Source: Paracoccus sp. MC1862 (GTDB taxonomy: Bacteria > Pseudomonadota > Alphaproteobacteria > Rhodobacterales > Rhodobacteraceae). Taken from it: 64,000 bases of DNA. The stretch is taken from positions 2,734,001 through 2,798,000 of the forward strand of contig NZ_CP067225.1 of NCBI RefSeq assembly GCF_016617715.1, in the 5' to 3' direction. Below, piece after piece: positions 52,230 through 61,422 of the stretch; position 1 is the first letter of the stretch, and each line of letters opens with the position of its first letter. Made by a program: the position numbers and the translations under genes. Under the pieces are notes generated by a model. It was not told the origin of the DNA and made no database searches. It worked only from the letters and a program-made list of their open reading frames with translations.

Positions 52230-52969
52230 GCCGTGAGCCCGCGCGCCGTGTCCATGCGCGCCCGCATTTCCCGGATCGCGGCGTCAAGGCCGGTGAAGAT
52301 CGCTTCCGAGATCAGGAAATGGCCGATGTTCAGTTCGCGCAGTTCGGGGATGGCGGCGATGGGGCCGACCGTATCGAAGGTCAGGCCATGCCCCGCGTGC
52401 ACTTCCAGCCCCAGCGAGGCGGCGAGGCGCGCGCCTTCGGCGAGGCCCGCCAGTTCGGCATCGCGGGCGGCGTGGTCGCCCTCGGTGTCCAGGTCGCAAT
52501 AGGCGCCGGTGTGCAGTTCCACTACCGCCGCACCGATGCGGGCGGCGGCCTCGATTTGGGCGGGGTCGTGGCCGATGAACAGCGACAGGCGGCTGCCCGC
52601 CTCGCGCAGGGGGGCGATGAACTCGGCCAGGCGCTGCTCGTCGCCTGCCACGTCCAGGCCGCCCTCGGTCGTGCGCTCCTCGCGCTTTTCGGGGACGATG
52701 CAGACGGCGTGGGGGCGATGGCGGAGCGCGATGGCCTGCATTTCCGCGGTCGCCGCCATTTCCAGGTTCAGGGGGACGTGCAGCGCCTCGGACAGGCGGG
52801 CGATGTCCTCGTCCGAGATGTGGCGGCGGTCTTCGCGCAGATGGGCGGTGATGCCGTCGGCACCGGCCTCCTGCGCCAGCAATGCCGCGCGCAGGGGATC
52901 GGGCCAGGGAGAGCCGCGCGCGTTCCGCACGGTGGCCACATGGTCGATGTTGACGCCCAGTCGCAGCAT
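52226..52969 (-). CDS. pdxJ: Pyridoxine 5'-phosphate synthase
   Basis: A 247-aa TIM-barrel enzyme that condenses 3-amino-1-hydroxyacetone phosphate with DXP to form pyridoxine 5'-phosphate. [20 protein letters not shown] at the N-terminus, [16 protein letters not shown] (about 36-51) with the catalytic His/Arg, and the C-terminal HAGHGLTF (about 192-199) and [14 protein letters not shown] blocks are conserved. It follows ispE by 30 bp on the same strand; both consume isoprenoid/DXP-linked metabolites. Confidence 0.97.
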   Translation of the reverse strand: MLRLGVNIDHVATVRNARGSPWPDPLRAALLAQEAGADGITAHLREDRRHISDEDIARLSEALHVPLNLEMAATAEMQAIALRHRPHAVCIVPEKREERTTEGGLDVAGDEQRLAEFIAPLREAGSRLSLFIGHDPAQIEAAARIGAAVVELHTGAYCDLDTEGDHAARDAELAGLAEGARLAASLGLEVHAGHGLTFDTVGPIAAIPELRELNIGHFLISEAIFTGLDAAIREMRARMDTARGLTA

Positions 52970-52999
52970 GACGGTTCCCCCTGATGTCCGCGGCCGAGC

Positions 53000-53881
53000 C
53001 TAGCCCTGCGGCGTGGCCGAGGGTAGCCCCGTGATGGTCCGGGTGGCGCGCGCCCACCAGCCGGGGTTCGCGGCGAGGATGGCGCGCGCGGCGGCTTCGG
53101 CCGAGGGCGCATCCGCGAAGATGCCGAAGCAGGTGGCGCCGGAACCCGACATCCGCGCCAGCCGGGCGCCTTGCGCGGTCAACGCCGCAAGGCAGTCGGC
53201 GATGACCGGCCGCAGTGTCAGGGCGGGCGGCTGCAGATCGTTGCGGGTGCCGCCAAGCCAGCCCAGCAGCGTCCCGGCATCCGCAAGGGCGGGCAGGTCC
53301 GGCAGGGGCGGTCCATCGCGCCGTTCCAGCGCGTCGAAGACGGCGGGCGTCGGCGTCTCGACGCGCGGGTTCACCAGCACCAGATGCAGGCTGGGCAGGT
53401 CGACGGGCGTGATCCGCTCGCCCACGCCCTGCATCCGCAGGGGGCGGCTGAGCAGGCAGGCGGGCAGGTCCGCGCCCAGCGCCTCGGGGCGTTCAGGCAC
53501 CCGCTCCAGCGCCCGCAGCACCGCCGCCGCGTCCGCCGTGCCGCCGCCGATGCCCGAGGCGGGCGGCAGGTGCTTGTCCAGCACCACCACTGCCTCGGTG
53601 CCCACGTGGCGCAGGGCGCGCAGGCACAGGTTGTCCTCGCCCGCCGGCACCGCATCGGCGAAGGGGCCGGTGACGGTCAGCGAGGGCGGGCCGGGCGAAA
53701 CCGTCACCCGGTCGCCCAGTTCGGTGAAGACCACCAGCGAATCGAGCAGGTGATAGCCATCCGCCCGCCGCCCGGTGACATGCAGGGCAAGGTTGATCTT
53801 GGCAGGGGCGGGTTCGATGCGGGTCATGGGCGCAAGGGCGGGCCGAGGACCCGCTTCGGACAGGGAAGGACGGGAGTTCAT
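53000..53881 (-). CDS. ispE: 4-diphosphocytidyl-2-C-methyl-D-erythritol kinase
   Basis: GHMP kinase of the non-mevalonate isoprenoid pathway. The N-terminal APAKINLALHVTGRRADGYH block, the ATP-binding PPASGIGGGTADAAAVL and the C-terminal RMSGSGATCFGIF motif are all present. The frame gives 293 aa from ATG 53881, which has GAGG eight bases upstream; ATG 53827 gives 275 aa and starts right at the conserved fold, so the true start is uncertain. It lies between the TPR gene and pdxJ, all on the minus strand. Confidence 0.94.
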   Translation of the reverse strand: MNSRPSLSEAGPRPALAPMTRIEPAPAKINLALHVTGRRADGYHLLDSLVVFTELGDRVTVSPGPPSLTVTGPFADAVPAGEDNLCLRALRHVGTEAVVVLDKHLPPASGIGGGTADAAAVLRALERVPERPEALGADLPACLLSRPLRMQGVGERITPVDLPSLHLVLVNPRVETPTPAVFDALERRDGPPLPDLPALADAGTLLGWLGGTRNDLQPPALTLRPVIADCLAALTAQGARLARMSGSGATCFGIFADAPSAEAAARAILAANPGWWARATRTITGLPSATPQG

Positions 53882-53911
53882 CCGGTCAGCCTCATGGACG
53901 CAGGACCCGCC

Positions 53912-55876
53912 TTATGGCCGGAGCGGAAGGTTGCCGGCGGGTGCCTCTGGACCGGACGCCGAGGGCGCCTCGCCCGTCTCCTCCGCTTCCGCCGCAGGGG
54001 CTGGTTCAGGCTCGGGCAGGCCGAAGCCCTCGGGCAGGGTGCCGCCATTGGCGCGCTCGGCCTCCAGCACGGCGTCCAGCCCGACCTCCAGCTTGGCGCG
54101 GATGCGGTCCACGTCGGTGTCGGTGTCCTCGGGCTTGTAGAGGCTCAGGGCGCGCTGCCACTGGATCTCGGCCTCGCGCTTGCGGCCTGCCATCCAGTAG
54201 ATGTCGCCCATGTGGTCGTTGACCAGGCTGTCGTCGGACATGACAGCCACGGACCGCTCCATCGGCTCGACGGCTTCCTCGTAACGGCCCAGCCGGTAAT
54301 AGGCCCAAGCCAGCGAATCGAGGATGTAGCCGTCGTCCGGGCGCAGTTCGACCGCACGCTTGATCAGGTCCAGCCCCTCGTCCAGCCGCACGTTCCGGTC
54401 CACCCAGGAATAGCCGAGGTAGTTCAGGATCGGCGCCTGGTCGGGCTGCAGGTCCAGCGCAGCCTGGAAATCCGCGTCGGCGCCATCGTAGTCGCCCGAG
54501 CGTTCGCGGGCGATGGCGCGGGCGTAAAGCGGGAACCAGGTCGCCTGCGGGTCTTCCTCGGCCTGCAGGATCTGCAGGGCGCGGTCATAAACGGGTACGG
54601 CCTCGGCGAACTTGTCGTTCTGCCGCAGCACATCGCCCAGCGCCACCCAGGCCTGCGCGTAACCCGGATAGGCCTCGGCCAGCATCCGGGCCGCCGCCTC
54701 GGCAGCCTCCATCCGGTCGGCGCGGACAAGCGAATCGATGCGGACCAGTTCGGCAGCCGGGCGCATCTGACCTGCCTGCCGCAACGCGTCGAACTCCTGT
54801 TCCGCCAGGTCGAACTGGCCCGCCGATTGCAGAAGCTGGGCGATCATCAGCCGCGCGTCGGGCAGCGTCGGATCGAGATACTGCCCGAGCCGCGCGTAAA
54901 GCAGCGCCAGCGGGTCGGTTTCCTCGTTCCCCATCAGCGCGCCGCCGAAGATCACCAGCACCTGCGCCAGCCCGTCGCGCGGGTCCCCGACGATGTCGAA
55001 GGGCACCGTTTCCCCCGCCTGCAGCCGCTGGCGCAGGTCGATCAGGACCGGCTCGTTCTCGATGGCGTCCAGCGAATCGAGAAAGGCGATCGCCTCGTCG
55101 TTGCGTTCAAGCTGGGAGAGCACCTGCACGCGGGCGATCACCCCTTGCAGGTGCGACGAGGCCTCGGGGTTGTCCAGCGCGGCAGCCGCGCCCTCGTAAT
55201 CGCCGACGCTGGCCTTGGCGAGCGCAAGCTGGAAGCCTGCAATCCCGGCGGCGCCCGTTGCCCCGGCGAGTTGATCCAGTTCGGCGAAGGCTTCCGAGGC
55301 GCGGCCCACGCCCATCAGCGCCCAGGCGCGGAACAGCCCGTCCAGCAGCGGCCCGCCCGCGCTGGGCGTCGAGGGGTTTTGCTCCAGCGTCGCCAGCACG
55401 GCGGGCCAGTCCTGCTGCCGGGCCAGATCGACGCGGCGGATCAGGGCGGCGAGTTCGGTCGTGTTGTCCTCGCCTTGCGGCAGGCTGCCGGCAAGCGCCA
55501 CGGCCTGGTCCATCTGCCCCGCCGAGACCATGGACACCAGCGCCCCGTCCTGCAGGAAGGGGTCGGTCCCGTCCACCTCGACCGCGCGGCCGAAATACCG
55601 GGCGGCGGCGGTGAAGTCGTTGTCGGACGCAGCCTGCCGCGCGGCCAGGTAAGGCCCGGCGAGGCCCGGCAAGCGGTTCACCCGCGTGGCGATTCGCGCA
55701 TCCGGGGCTGCCACTGCATCCGCCCGGGGCAGGGGCGCGCTGCCCGGAACCGGCGCGGGAGGGGACTCGGCCTGCGCCAGAACGGATGCGCCGCCTGCGG
55801 GCAGGACCCACGCATGGCCGGGCAGGGCGGTCGAGATCAGCGCGGCGGCGACCGCCAGGCTCAGGATCGGCTTCAT
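53912..55876 (-). CDS. Exported tetratricopeptide-repeat protein
   Basis: A 654-aa protein with a signal peptide (cleavage near LPGHA, about residue 22), then a long array of TPR-type helices from about 75 to 590. Clear units include AWVALGDVLRQNDKFAEAVP, APILNYLGYSWVDRN, DGYILDSLAWAYYRLGRYEE and NDHMGDIYWMAGRKREAEIQ. The C-terminus is an acidic, Pro/Glu/Ala-rich tail. It is probably periplasmic or attached to the envelope as a protein-protein scaffold. Similar TPR genes stand between etfQO and ispE in Rhodobacterales; function unknown. Confidence 0.85.
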   Translation of the reverse strand: MKPILSLAVAAALISTALPGHAWVLPAGGASVLAQAESPPAPVPGSAPLPRADAVAAPDARIATRVNRLPGLAGPYLAARQAASDNDFTAAARYFGRAVEVDGTDPFLQDGALVSMVSAGQMDQAVALAGSLPQGEDNTTELAALIRRVDLARQQDWPAVLATLEQNPSTPSAGGPLLDGLFRAWALMGVGRASEAFAELDQLAGATGAAGIAGFQLALAKASVGDYEGAAAALDNPEASSHLQGVIARVQVLSQLERNDEAIAFLDSLDAIENEPVLIDLRQRLQAGETVPFDIVGDPRDGLAQVLVIFGGALMGNEETDPLALLYARLGQYLDPTLPDARLMIAQLLQSAGQFDLAEQEFDALRQAGQMRPAAELVRIDSLVRADRMEAAEAAARMLAEAYPGYAQAWVALGDVLRQNDKFAEAVPVYDRALQILQAEEDPQATWFPLYARAIARERSGDYDGADADFQAALDLQPDQAPILNYLGYSWVDRNVRLDEGLDLIKRAVELRPDDGYILDSLAWAYYRLGRYEEAVEPMERSVAVMSDDSLVNDHMGDIYWMAGRKREAEIQWQRALSLYKPEDTDTDVDRIRAKLEVGLDAVLEAERANGGTLPEGFGLPEPEPAPAAEAEETGEAPSASGPEAPAGNLPLRP

Positions 55877-55948
55877 CGAACGGCAATGCCCCGCGGAATG
55901 GTTGATGTCGGGTGGCGGCCCCGGAGGCCGGGCCGGTCGGCCCCGGCG

Positions 55949-57604
55949 TCACATGTTGGGATAGTTCGGCCCGTCGCCCCCTTGGGGTGTGGTCCAGACG
56001 ATGTTCTGCAAGGGGTCCTTGATGTCGCAGGTCTTGCAGTGGACGCAGTTCTGGAAGTTGATCACGAAGCGCGCGCCCTCGGGCACCGACTTGTCCTCGA
56101 CCACCTCGTAGACCCCGGCGGGGCAATAGCGCTGCGCCGGCTCGGCATATTCCGGCAGGTTCACCCGGATCGGGACGGTGGGGTCCTTCAGCTTCAGGTG
56201 GCAGGGCTGGCTTTCCTCGTGGTTGGTGAAGGAGAATGCCACGTTGGTCAGCCGGTCGAAGCTGAGCTTGCCGTCCGGCTTTGGATAGTCGATCGGGCGG
56301 TAGTTCTTCGCGGGCCGGGTCGCGGCGGCGTCGGTCTTGCCGTGCTTCCAGGTGCGCAGGATGTTGCGGTTGAAGAGGCTCGCCACCCACATGTCCATGC
56401 CGCCGAGCGCAAGGCTGCCCATCATTCCCGTGCGCGACCAGGCCGGCTTGACGTTGCGCACGCGCTTGAGGTCGCGGGCGATCAGGCCCGAGCGCACGTC
56501 GGCCTCGTAGTCCACCAGCTCGTCGCCCTCGCGCCCCGCGGCGATGGCCGCCGCCGCCGCATTGGCGGCCGCGATCCCCGACAGCATGGCGTTGTGGTTG
56601 CCCTTGATGCGGGGGACGTTGACCATCCCGGCCGAGCAGCCCAGCAGCACCGCCCCCGGCACCGTCATCTTCGGCAGCGACTGCCAGCCGCCCTCGGAAA
56701 TCGCCCGTGCCCCATAGGCCACGCGCTTGCCGCCTTCCAGCAGTTCCGCGATGGCCGGATGGTGCTTGAAACGCTGGAACTCGGCGTAGGGGTAAAGGTA
56801 AGGGTTCTCGTAGTTCAGGTGGACCACGAAGCCGATGAAGACCTGGTTGTTCTCGGCGTGGTAGATGAAGGACCCGCCGCCCGCGTTCTTGCCCAAGGGC
56901 CAGCCCATCGTGTGAACGACCGTGCCTTCCTTGTGCTTGGCCGGGTCGATCTCCCAGATCTCCTTCATGCCGATGCCGAACTTCTGCGGCTCGTGCCCGG
57001 CGGAAAGGTCGTATGTCTCGATCAGTTGCCTGGCCAGGGACCCGCGCACGCCCTCGGCGATCATCACGTATTTGCCACGCAGTTCCATCCCCGGCTCATA
57101 AGAGGGACCGGGGGTGCCGTCGGATTCCCTGCCCATCTCGCCCGCGACGACGCCGGCCACCCGGTCGCCGTCCATCACCAGCTCGGATGCGGCCATGCCG
57201 GGGAAGATCTCGACGCCCAGTTCCTCGGCCTGCTCGGCCAGCCAGCGGCAGACATTGCCCATGCTGACGATGTAGTTGCCGTGGTTCGACATCAGCCGCG
57301 GCATCGGCCAGTTGGGGATGCGGACCGAGCCCGCCGGACCCAGCATCACGAAGCTGTCCGAGGTCACGGCCGTCTTCACCGGCGCGCCCCTGTCCTTCCA
57401 GTCGGGGATCAGCGCGTCCAGCCCGACCGGGTCCAGCACCGCGCCCGACAGGATATGCGCGCCCACCTCGGAGCCCTTCTCCAGCACCACCACGTTCAGG
57501 TCCGCGTCGATCTGCTTCAGGCGGATCGCCGCCGACAGGCCCGCAGGCCCCGCCCCGACGATCACAACGTCGAACTCCATCGACTCGCGTTCGATCGTGC
57601 TCAT
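55949..57604 (-). CDS. Electron transfer flavoprotein-ubiquinone oxidoreductase
   Basis: A 551-aa membrane-associated FAD/4Fe-4S enzyme taking electrons from ETF to ubiquinone. The FAD motif [17 protein letters not shown] is at residues 13-29. The 4Fe-4S cysteines are in [12 protein letters not shown] and [19 protein letters not shown] near the C-terminus (about 486-535). The ubiquinone-binding regions [10 protein letters not shown] and [16 protein letters not shown] are present. Start 57604 has GAGGGGG upstream; the frame extends further without similarity. It would serve the acyl-CoA dehydrogenases at 37597 and 62469. Confidence 0.96.
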   Translation of the reverse strand: MSTIERESMEFDVVIVGAGPAGLSAAIRLKQIDADLNVVVLEKGSEVGAHILSGAVLDPVGLDALIPDWKDRGAPVKTAVTSDSFVMLGPAGSVRIPNWPMPRLMSNHGNYIVSMGNVCRWLAEQAEELGVEIFPGMAASELVMDGDRVAGVVAGEMGRESDGTPGPSYEPGMELRGKYVMIAEGVRGSLARQLIETYDLSAGHEPQKFGIGMKEIWEIDPAKHKEGTVVHTMGWPLGKNAGGGSFIYHAENNQVFIGFVVHLNYENPYLYPYAEFQRFKHHPAIAELLEGGKRVAYGARAISEGGWQSLPKMTVPGAVLLGCSAGMVNVPRIKGNHNAMLSGIAAANAAAAAIAAGREGDELVDYEADVRSGLIARDLKRVRNVKPAWSRTGMMGSLALGGMDMWVASLFNRNILRTWKHGKTDAAATRPAKNYRPIDYPKPDGKLSFDRLTNVAFSFTNHEESQPCHLKLKDPTVPIRVNLPEYAEPAQRYCPAGVYEVVEDKSVPEGARFVINFQNCVHCKTCDIKDPLQNIVWTTPQGGDGPNYPNM

Positions 57605-57798
57605 GGCTGGCCCCCTCTGGCATCGCTGGATCGCGGATTTGTCCCGACATAGGGGTGTTCTCCCCCTTGCACAACACGCCATGGCGTGCATTCCCCTGCG
57701 ACAGGCGCTTGCGTCGGCCCCGTGGCCGGGGCACCATGCGGCCTGCATCTGACGACGCCCCCGCCCCTCGGCCGGGGGCGTTTGCACACGAGGAAGCG

Positions 57799-58269
57799 AT
57801 GGAAAAGATACCGATGACCCGCGCGGGCTTCGACCAGCTCGATGCCGAGCTGCGCGACCTGAAGGCGGTCGAGCGTCCCGCCGTGATCCGCGCCATCGCC
57901 GAGGCGCGCGAGCATGGCGACCTGTCCGAGAACGCCGAATACCATTCCGCCCGCGAGAAGCAGTCCTTCATCGAGGGCCGGATCAAGGAACTTGAGATGG
58001 TCATCTCGCGCGCCGAGGTGATCGATCCCGCCAAGCTGTCGGGCAGCGTCAAGTTCGGGGCGAAGGTGACCGTCGTGGACGAGGACAGCGACGAGGAAAA
58101 GACCTTCCAGCTTGTGGGCGAGCAGGAGGCGGACCTGGAGCGGGGGTTGCTGAACGTCCGCTCGCCGCTCGCCCGCGCGCTGATCGGCAAGGACGAGGGC
58201 GACAGCGTCGAGGTGGTGACGCCCGGCGGCCAGAGGTCCTACGAGATCCTGTCGATCCGCTATGAGTGA
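57799..58269 (+). CDS. greA: Transcription elongation factor GreA
   Basis: A 156-aa factor that stimulates RNA polymerase to cut back-tracked transcripts. The N-terminal coiled coil (about 5-75) carries the tip [16 protein letters not shown] with its acidic residues, followed by [13 protein letters not shown]. The C-terminal FKBP-like domain has [18 protein letters not shown] and [24 protein letters not shown] precedes ATG 57799; the frame extends upstream but without similarity. It overlaps the next gene by eight bases. Confidence 0.96.
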   Translation: MEKIPMTRAGFDQLDAELRDLKAVERPAVIRAIAEAREHGDLSENAEYHSAREKQSFIEGRIKELEMVISRAEVIDPAKLSGSVKFGAKVTVVDEDSDEEKTFQLVGEQEADLERGLLNVRSPLARALIGKDEGDSVEVVTPGGQRSYEILSIRYE

Positions 58270-59155
58270 TCTTGCCGGACGGCTGCGCCGCATGACCGAA
58301 AGACGCGACCGGGCGGTTGTGGTGGGGCTTGTCGCCTCCGCCGCCTGGCTTCTGCTGGTGCTGCTGTTCTGGCTTCTGGGACCGGAAGGGGCGCCGGCCT
58401 CTGGGCTGGTGCGCCTGGCCTCGCTTCTGGGGGTGGTCCTGCCTTTCGCGCTGATCTGGATGGCCGTGGGCCTTGCCGGCGCCATTGCCGATCTTCGGGC
58501 CGAGGCGATGCTGCTGCGGACCCGGCTGGACATGCTGCGCGGGGCCGGGCAGGACGCGCCTGCCCGCGCCGAACCAGAACCGCCCCGCATGGTCCCCGCC
58601 CCGCCCGTCGCGGCCCGGCCGGCGGCCGCGGCACGGGCGCCCGCCGCCGCGGCCCGCCCCGAGCCGCCCCGGCCCGCCCCGCCGGTGCGGGTGTCCCCGG
58701 TCGATCTGGTCACGGCGCTGAACTTTCCCGACGGGCCCGACGATCACGAGGCCATCGCGGCCCTGCGCGCGGCGCTGGCCGATCCCGAAGCCGCCCGCAT
58801 CATCCGCGCCGCGCAGGACGTGGTGACGCTGCTTGCGCAGCACGGGGTCTACACCGACGACCTGCCCGGCCCTGCCGCCTCGGCCGGGCTGTGGCGGCGC
58901 CTGATGGATGGCGAGCGCGGTCCGGCGCTTGCCGCGCTGGCAAGCGGCGATGACGAGGTCGTCGAGATCACCGCCGGGCTGATGCAGGGGGACGAGGTGT
59001 TCCGTGACGCTGCCCAGCATTTCATCCGCCAGTATGACAAGGCCATGGCACGGGTCGCGGCCGAGCTGGAAGATGTCGGGCTGGAAGCGCTGGCCGTCAC
59101 CCGCTCGGGCCGGGCTTTCGGGCTGCTGGCACAGGTGACGGGCAGGTTCGGCTGA
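58262..59155 (+). CDS. Conserved membrane protein of unknown function overlapping greA
   Basis: A 297-aa protein. Two hydrophobic helices lie at about 20-42 ([20 protein letters not shown]) and 50-75 ([20 protein letters not shown]), then a coiled-coil-like [17 protein letters not shown] 55-residue Ala/Pro/Arg linker (about 97-150) separates this from a folded, mostly helical C-terminal domain (about 150-297; [59 protein letters not shown]). I do not recognise the family. Its overlap with greA implies shared expression. Confidence 0.75.
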   Translation: MSDLAGRLRRMTERRDRAVVVGLVASAAWLLLVLLFWLLGPEGAPASGLVRLASLLGVVLPFALIWMAVGLAGAIADLRAEAMLLRTRLDMLRGAGQDAPARAEPEPPRMVPAPPVAARPAAAARAPAAAARPEPPRPAPPVRVSPVDLVTALNFPDGPDDHEAIAALRAALADPEAARIIRAAQDVVTLLAQHGVYTDDLPGPAASAGLWRRLMDGERGPALAALASGDDEVVEITAGLMQGDEVFRDAAQHFIRQYDKAMARVAAELEDVGLEALAVTRSGRAFGLLAQVTGRFG

Positions 59156-59225
59156 TCCCCGCGGCCTTGCGCCGGCCGATACCGGCGCTAAAGCTGGCCG
59201 CCGCAGGACAGGCGGGTTTCCTTTC

Positions 59226-59978
59226 ATGACGCAGACAGTTCAGCCCGCGGCGGCAGATGGCGACGCGCCCGCCCCTTCGGTGACGCGGGCGGCCCGCGCG
59301 GGCTTCCTGCAGGCGCTGCCCTTCCTGCTGGTGCTGGTGCCCTTCTCGATCCTGTTCGGGGTGGTCGCGACCGCCGCGGGCCTCGACATCGTGCAGACTG
59401 TGGGCTTCTCGATCGTGGTGCTGGCGGGGGCGTCGCAGTTCAGCGCCGTGCAACTCATGTCCGACCAGGCGCCGGTGCTGATCGTGCTGGCCTCGTCGCT
59501 GGCGATCAACCTCAGGATGGCGATGTATTCGGCCTCGCTGACGCCCTGGATCGGCCGCGCGGCCGGCTGGCAGCGGGCGGTGATCGCCTATGTGCTGGTG
59601 GACCAGACCTACGGCATGGCGATCCAGCAGTTCGAGCGACGCCCCGAACTGACCGTGGCCGAGCGCGTCGCCTATGTTTTCGGCGCCTCGCCGGTCCTCT
59701 GCCTGCCCTGGATGCTGTTCACCTATGTGGGCGCCTCGGCGGGGCAGATGATCCCGGCCGACTGGCCGCTGGATTTCGCGGTGCCGATCACCTTCCTTGC
59801 GATGATCGCGCCGATGCTGCGCACGCTCGCCCATGTCGCGGCGGCGCTGGTCGCGGTCCTGTCGGCGCTGGCCCTGTCGGGCCTGCCCTCGGGCACGGGC
59901 GTGCTGGTCGCGGGCGCGCTGGGCATGGCCGCGGGCGCGGCGGTCGAGACATGGCAGGTCCGCCGGAGGGAAACCTGA
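59226..59978 (+). CDS. azlC: AzlC family branched-chain amino acid exporter subunit
   Basis: A 250-aa inner-membrane protein. Membrane segments begin after a 20-residue soluble N-terminus (FLQALPFLLVLVPFSILFGV). The AzlC signature ILAGASQF-like stretch (VVLAGASQFSAVQLM, about 63-77) and LAINLRMAMYSASL (about 92-105) are present. With AzlD it exports valine-type amino acids or analogues. The azlD start overlaps its stop by one base (TGATG), the usual azlCD coupling. Confidence 0.9.
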   Translation: MTQTVQPAAADGDAPAPSVTRAARAGFLQALPFLLVLVPFSILFGVVATAAGLDIVQTVGFSIVVLAGASQFSAVQLMSDQAPVLIVLASSLAINLRMAMYSASLTPWIGRAAGWQRAVIAYVLVDQTYGMAIQQFERRPELTVAERVAYVFGASPVLCLPWMLFTYVGASAGQMIPADWPLDFAVPITFLAMIAPMLRTLAHVAAALVAVLSALALSGLPSGTGVLVAGALGMAAGAAVETWQVRRRET

Positions 59979-60307
59979 TGCAGGGCTATTCCGACGCCAC
60001 CATCTGGCTGGTGATCGTGGCGCTGGGGATCGGCACCTTCCTGCTGCGCTGGTCCTTCCTGGGCGTCGTCGGCGACCGCCCGGTGCCGGAATGGGCGCAG
60101 CGCATTCTGCGCTATACGGCGGTGTCCGTCCTGCCCGCGATGGTCGCGCCGCTGGTGCTATGGCCCGCCGCCACCGGCGGCCAGCCCGACCCGGTGCGCC
60201 TTGCGGCCGCAGGGGCGACGGTGGCGCTGGGCCTTCTCACCCGCAACACGCTCTGGGCGATCATCGCCGGCGGCGCGGTGCTGGGCTTCGGCACCTGGCT
60301 CGCCTGA
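59978..60307 (+). CDS. azlD: AzlD family branched-chain amino acid exporter subunit
   Basis: A 109-aa small membrane partner of AzlC with three to four hydrophobic helices (IWLVIVALGIGTFLLRWSFL, YTAVSVLPAMVAPLVLWP, RNTLWAIIAGGAVLGFGTWL) and the family's RNTLWAII motif. GGAGGG precedes the ATG, which overlaps azlC by one base. An in-frame start further up (59951) lies inside azlC and is not used. Confidence 0.9.
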   Translation: MQGYSDATIWLVIVALGIGTFLLRWSFLGVVGDRPVPEWAQRILRYTAVSVLPAMVAPLVLWPAATGGQPDPVRLAAAGATVALGLLTRNTLWAIIAGGAVLGFGTWLA

Positions 60308-60368
60308 AGTCGTCTTCCGGCCTCACGCATCCCGGGGACGTCCGAGCGTCCGGGAGAGGAGGCGATCA

Positions 60369-60393
60369 GAAAACAACCCCCAAGGCTGTTTTC
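60369..60393 (+). terminator. Hairpin after azlD
   Basis: GAAAACA/TGTTTTC form a 7-bp stem with an 11-nt loop, 61 bp after the azlD stop and 80 bp before the end of the convergent lipoprotein gene. Candidate terminator for either side. Confidence 0.45.
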
Positions 60394-60472
60394 CCGCCGC
60401 ATGGTCCAATGGACTATTCCCGGCGAGGAAGGCCACGGCAATGGCCCGAAGGCGGGGGCAGCGCGCCCATTC

Positions 60473-61129
60473 TTACCGTGCCGTCCGCACCAGTTGCCCC
60501 CCCCGGTAGCCCTCGACCGAGCCATCCTTCTGCCGCAGCAGGACGTCGTGGTTGTTGGCCGGATCGCCGTCCTGGTGCCGTTTCGACTGCACCCCCGGCA
60601 GGGTCAGGAACCATTCGCGCAGCTTCAGCGGGCTGAAGCCGGTGGGCGCGCCCTCGAAGCCCGGCACGTTGCGCAGCGCCTGCCCGCTGTTCACCGCGCA
60701 GTAGCTTTTCGGCGAGGCCCCCTGCGCCTCGACCGCGCGGATGGCGGCCTCGGCCACCTCGGGGCGGACGAAGACGGTGTCCTCGGCGACCCAGTAGGTC
60801 TCGCGCGCGTGGTAGTCGATGTAGAAGCGCTTGAAGTTGTCGGTGATCCCGTAAAGCACGTCGTTGCGTTCGGGGATCTGCGGGTGTTCCCAGCTTCCTG
60901 CGGGGTCGTAGATGACCCGCTGGCTGCCGTTGATCATCAGGGCGGAATGGCCGCCCTCGCCGCGCGGGATGCCGATGATTGTGAACAGCGTGACCGAGGG
61001 CGGCTCGCCCGACACGAAGCGGGCGCGGCGCAGGGTGTCGTCCTCGGCCCAGCGTGGCTCGGCGCAGGCCGCCAGCGCGGCCGTCGCGGACAGCGCCAGG
61101 AAAGAGCGCCTGTGCATCGGCATCATCAT
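60473..61129 (-). CDS. Tat-type lipoprotein of unknown function
   Basis: A 218-aa protein whose N-terminus (HRRSFLALSATAALAAC) combines a twin-arginine motif with a lipobox Cys, so it is probably exported folded by Tat and lipidated. The mature domain has GEGGHSALMINGSQRVIYDP (about 58-77), with a His and Asp that could be catalytic, then YYxxxE-like tyrosine-rich strands and SYCAVNSGQALRNVPGF (about 142-158) containing a Cys-Asn pair. The His-then-Cys layout resembles permuted NlpC/P60-like or related papain-fold proteins, but I cannot assign a family. Four ATGs stand at the start; the last (MHRRSF) fits the Tat signal best. Confidence 0.7.
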   Translation of the reverse strand: MMMPMHRRSFLALSATAALAACAEPRWAEDDTLRRARFVSGEPPSVTLFTIIGIPRGEGGHSALMINGSQRVIYDPAGSWEHPQIPERNDVLYGITDNFKRFYIDYHARETYWVAEDTVFVRPEVAEAAIRAVEAQGASPKSYCAVNSGQALRNVPGFEGAPTGFSPLKLREWFLTLPGVQSKRHQDGDPANNHDVLLRQKDGSVEGYRGGQLVRTAR

Positions 61130-61181
61130 CTCGGTCCCCCGAAGCCGCCGCCTTCGTCGGGCGGTCGGCGAATGGCGGTTT

Positions 61182-61358
61182 TCAGGCGTTGGAAAGCGCC
61201 AGGAAGATCAGGATCGCGATGACGGCGACCGCGCTCCAGGTGGCAAGGCGGATGAAGCCGTTGAAGGTCCGCTCCTGGGTGGCGATTTCCATGGTGCCGT
61301 GGGTGTGATGACCCTCGGCGTGGCGGTCGGCGGAGTTCTGCGAATGCGTCGTGGCCAT
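61182..61358 (-). CDS. aa3-type cytochrome c oxidase subunit IV (58 aa)
   Basis: A 58-aa single-helix protein. A soluble His-rich N-terminus (HAEGHHTHGTMEIATQERTF) is followed by NGFIRLATWSAVAVIAILIF and ends LALSNA. This matches the small bacterial aa3 oxidase subunit IV described in Paracoccus and Rhodobacter, which wraps subunits I and III but is dispensable for activity. GGAAGA precedes the ATG. None of the other oxidase genes is in the window, which is the normal orphan position for this subunit. Confidence 0.85.
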   Translation of the reverse strand: MATTHSQNSADRHAEGHHTHGTMEIATQERTFNGFIRLATWSAVAVIAILIFLALSNA

Positions 61359-61422
61359 CTGTCTTCCGTTCTTCCCTGGTCGCGGCGTGTCGGCGTATCG
61401 CTAGCTCAAAGCGCAGGCGCTG

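Noticed and set aside
53171..57652. 1,493-codon plus-strand open frame
   Set aside because: Shadow of ispE, the TPR gene and ETF-QO on the other strand, all of which have clear motifs.
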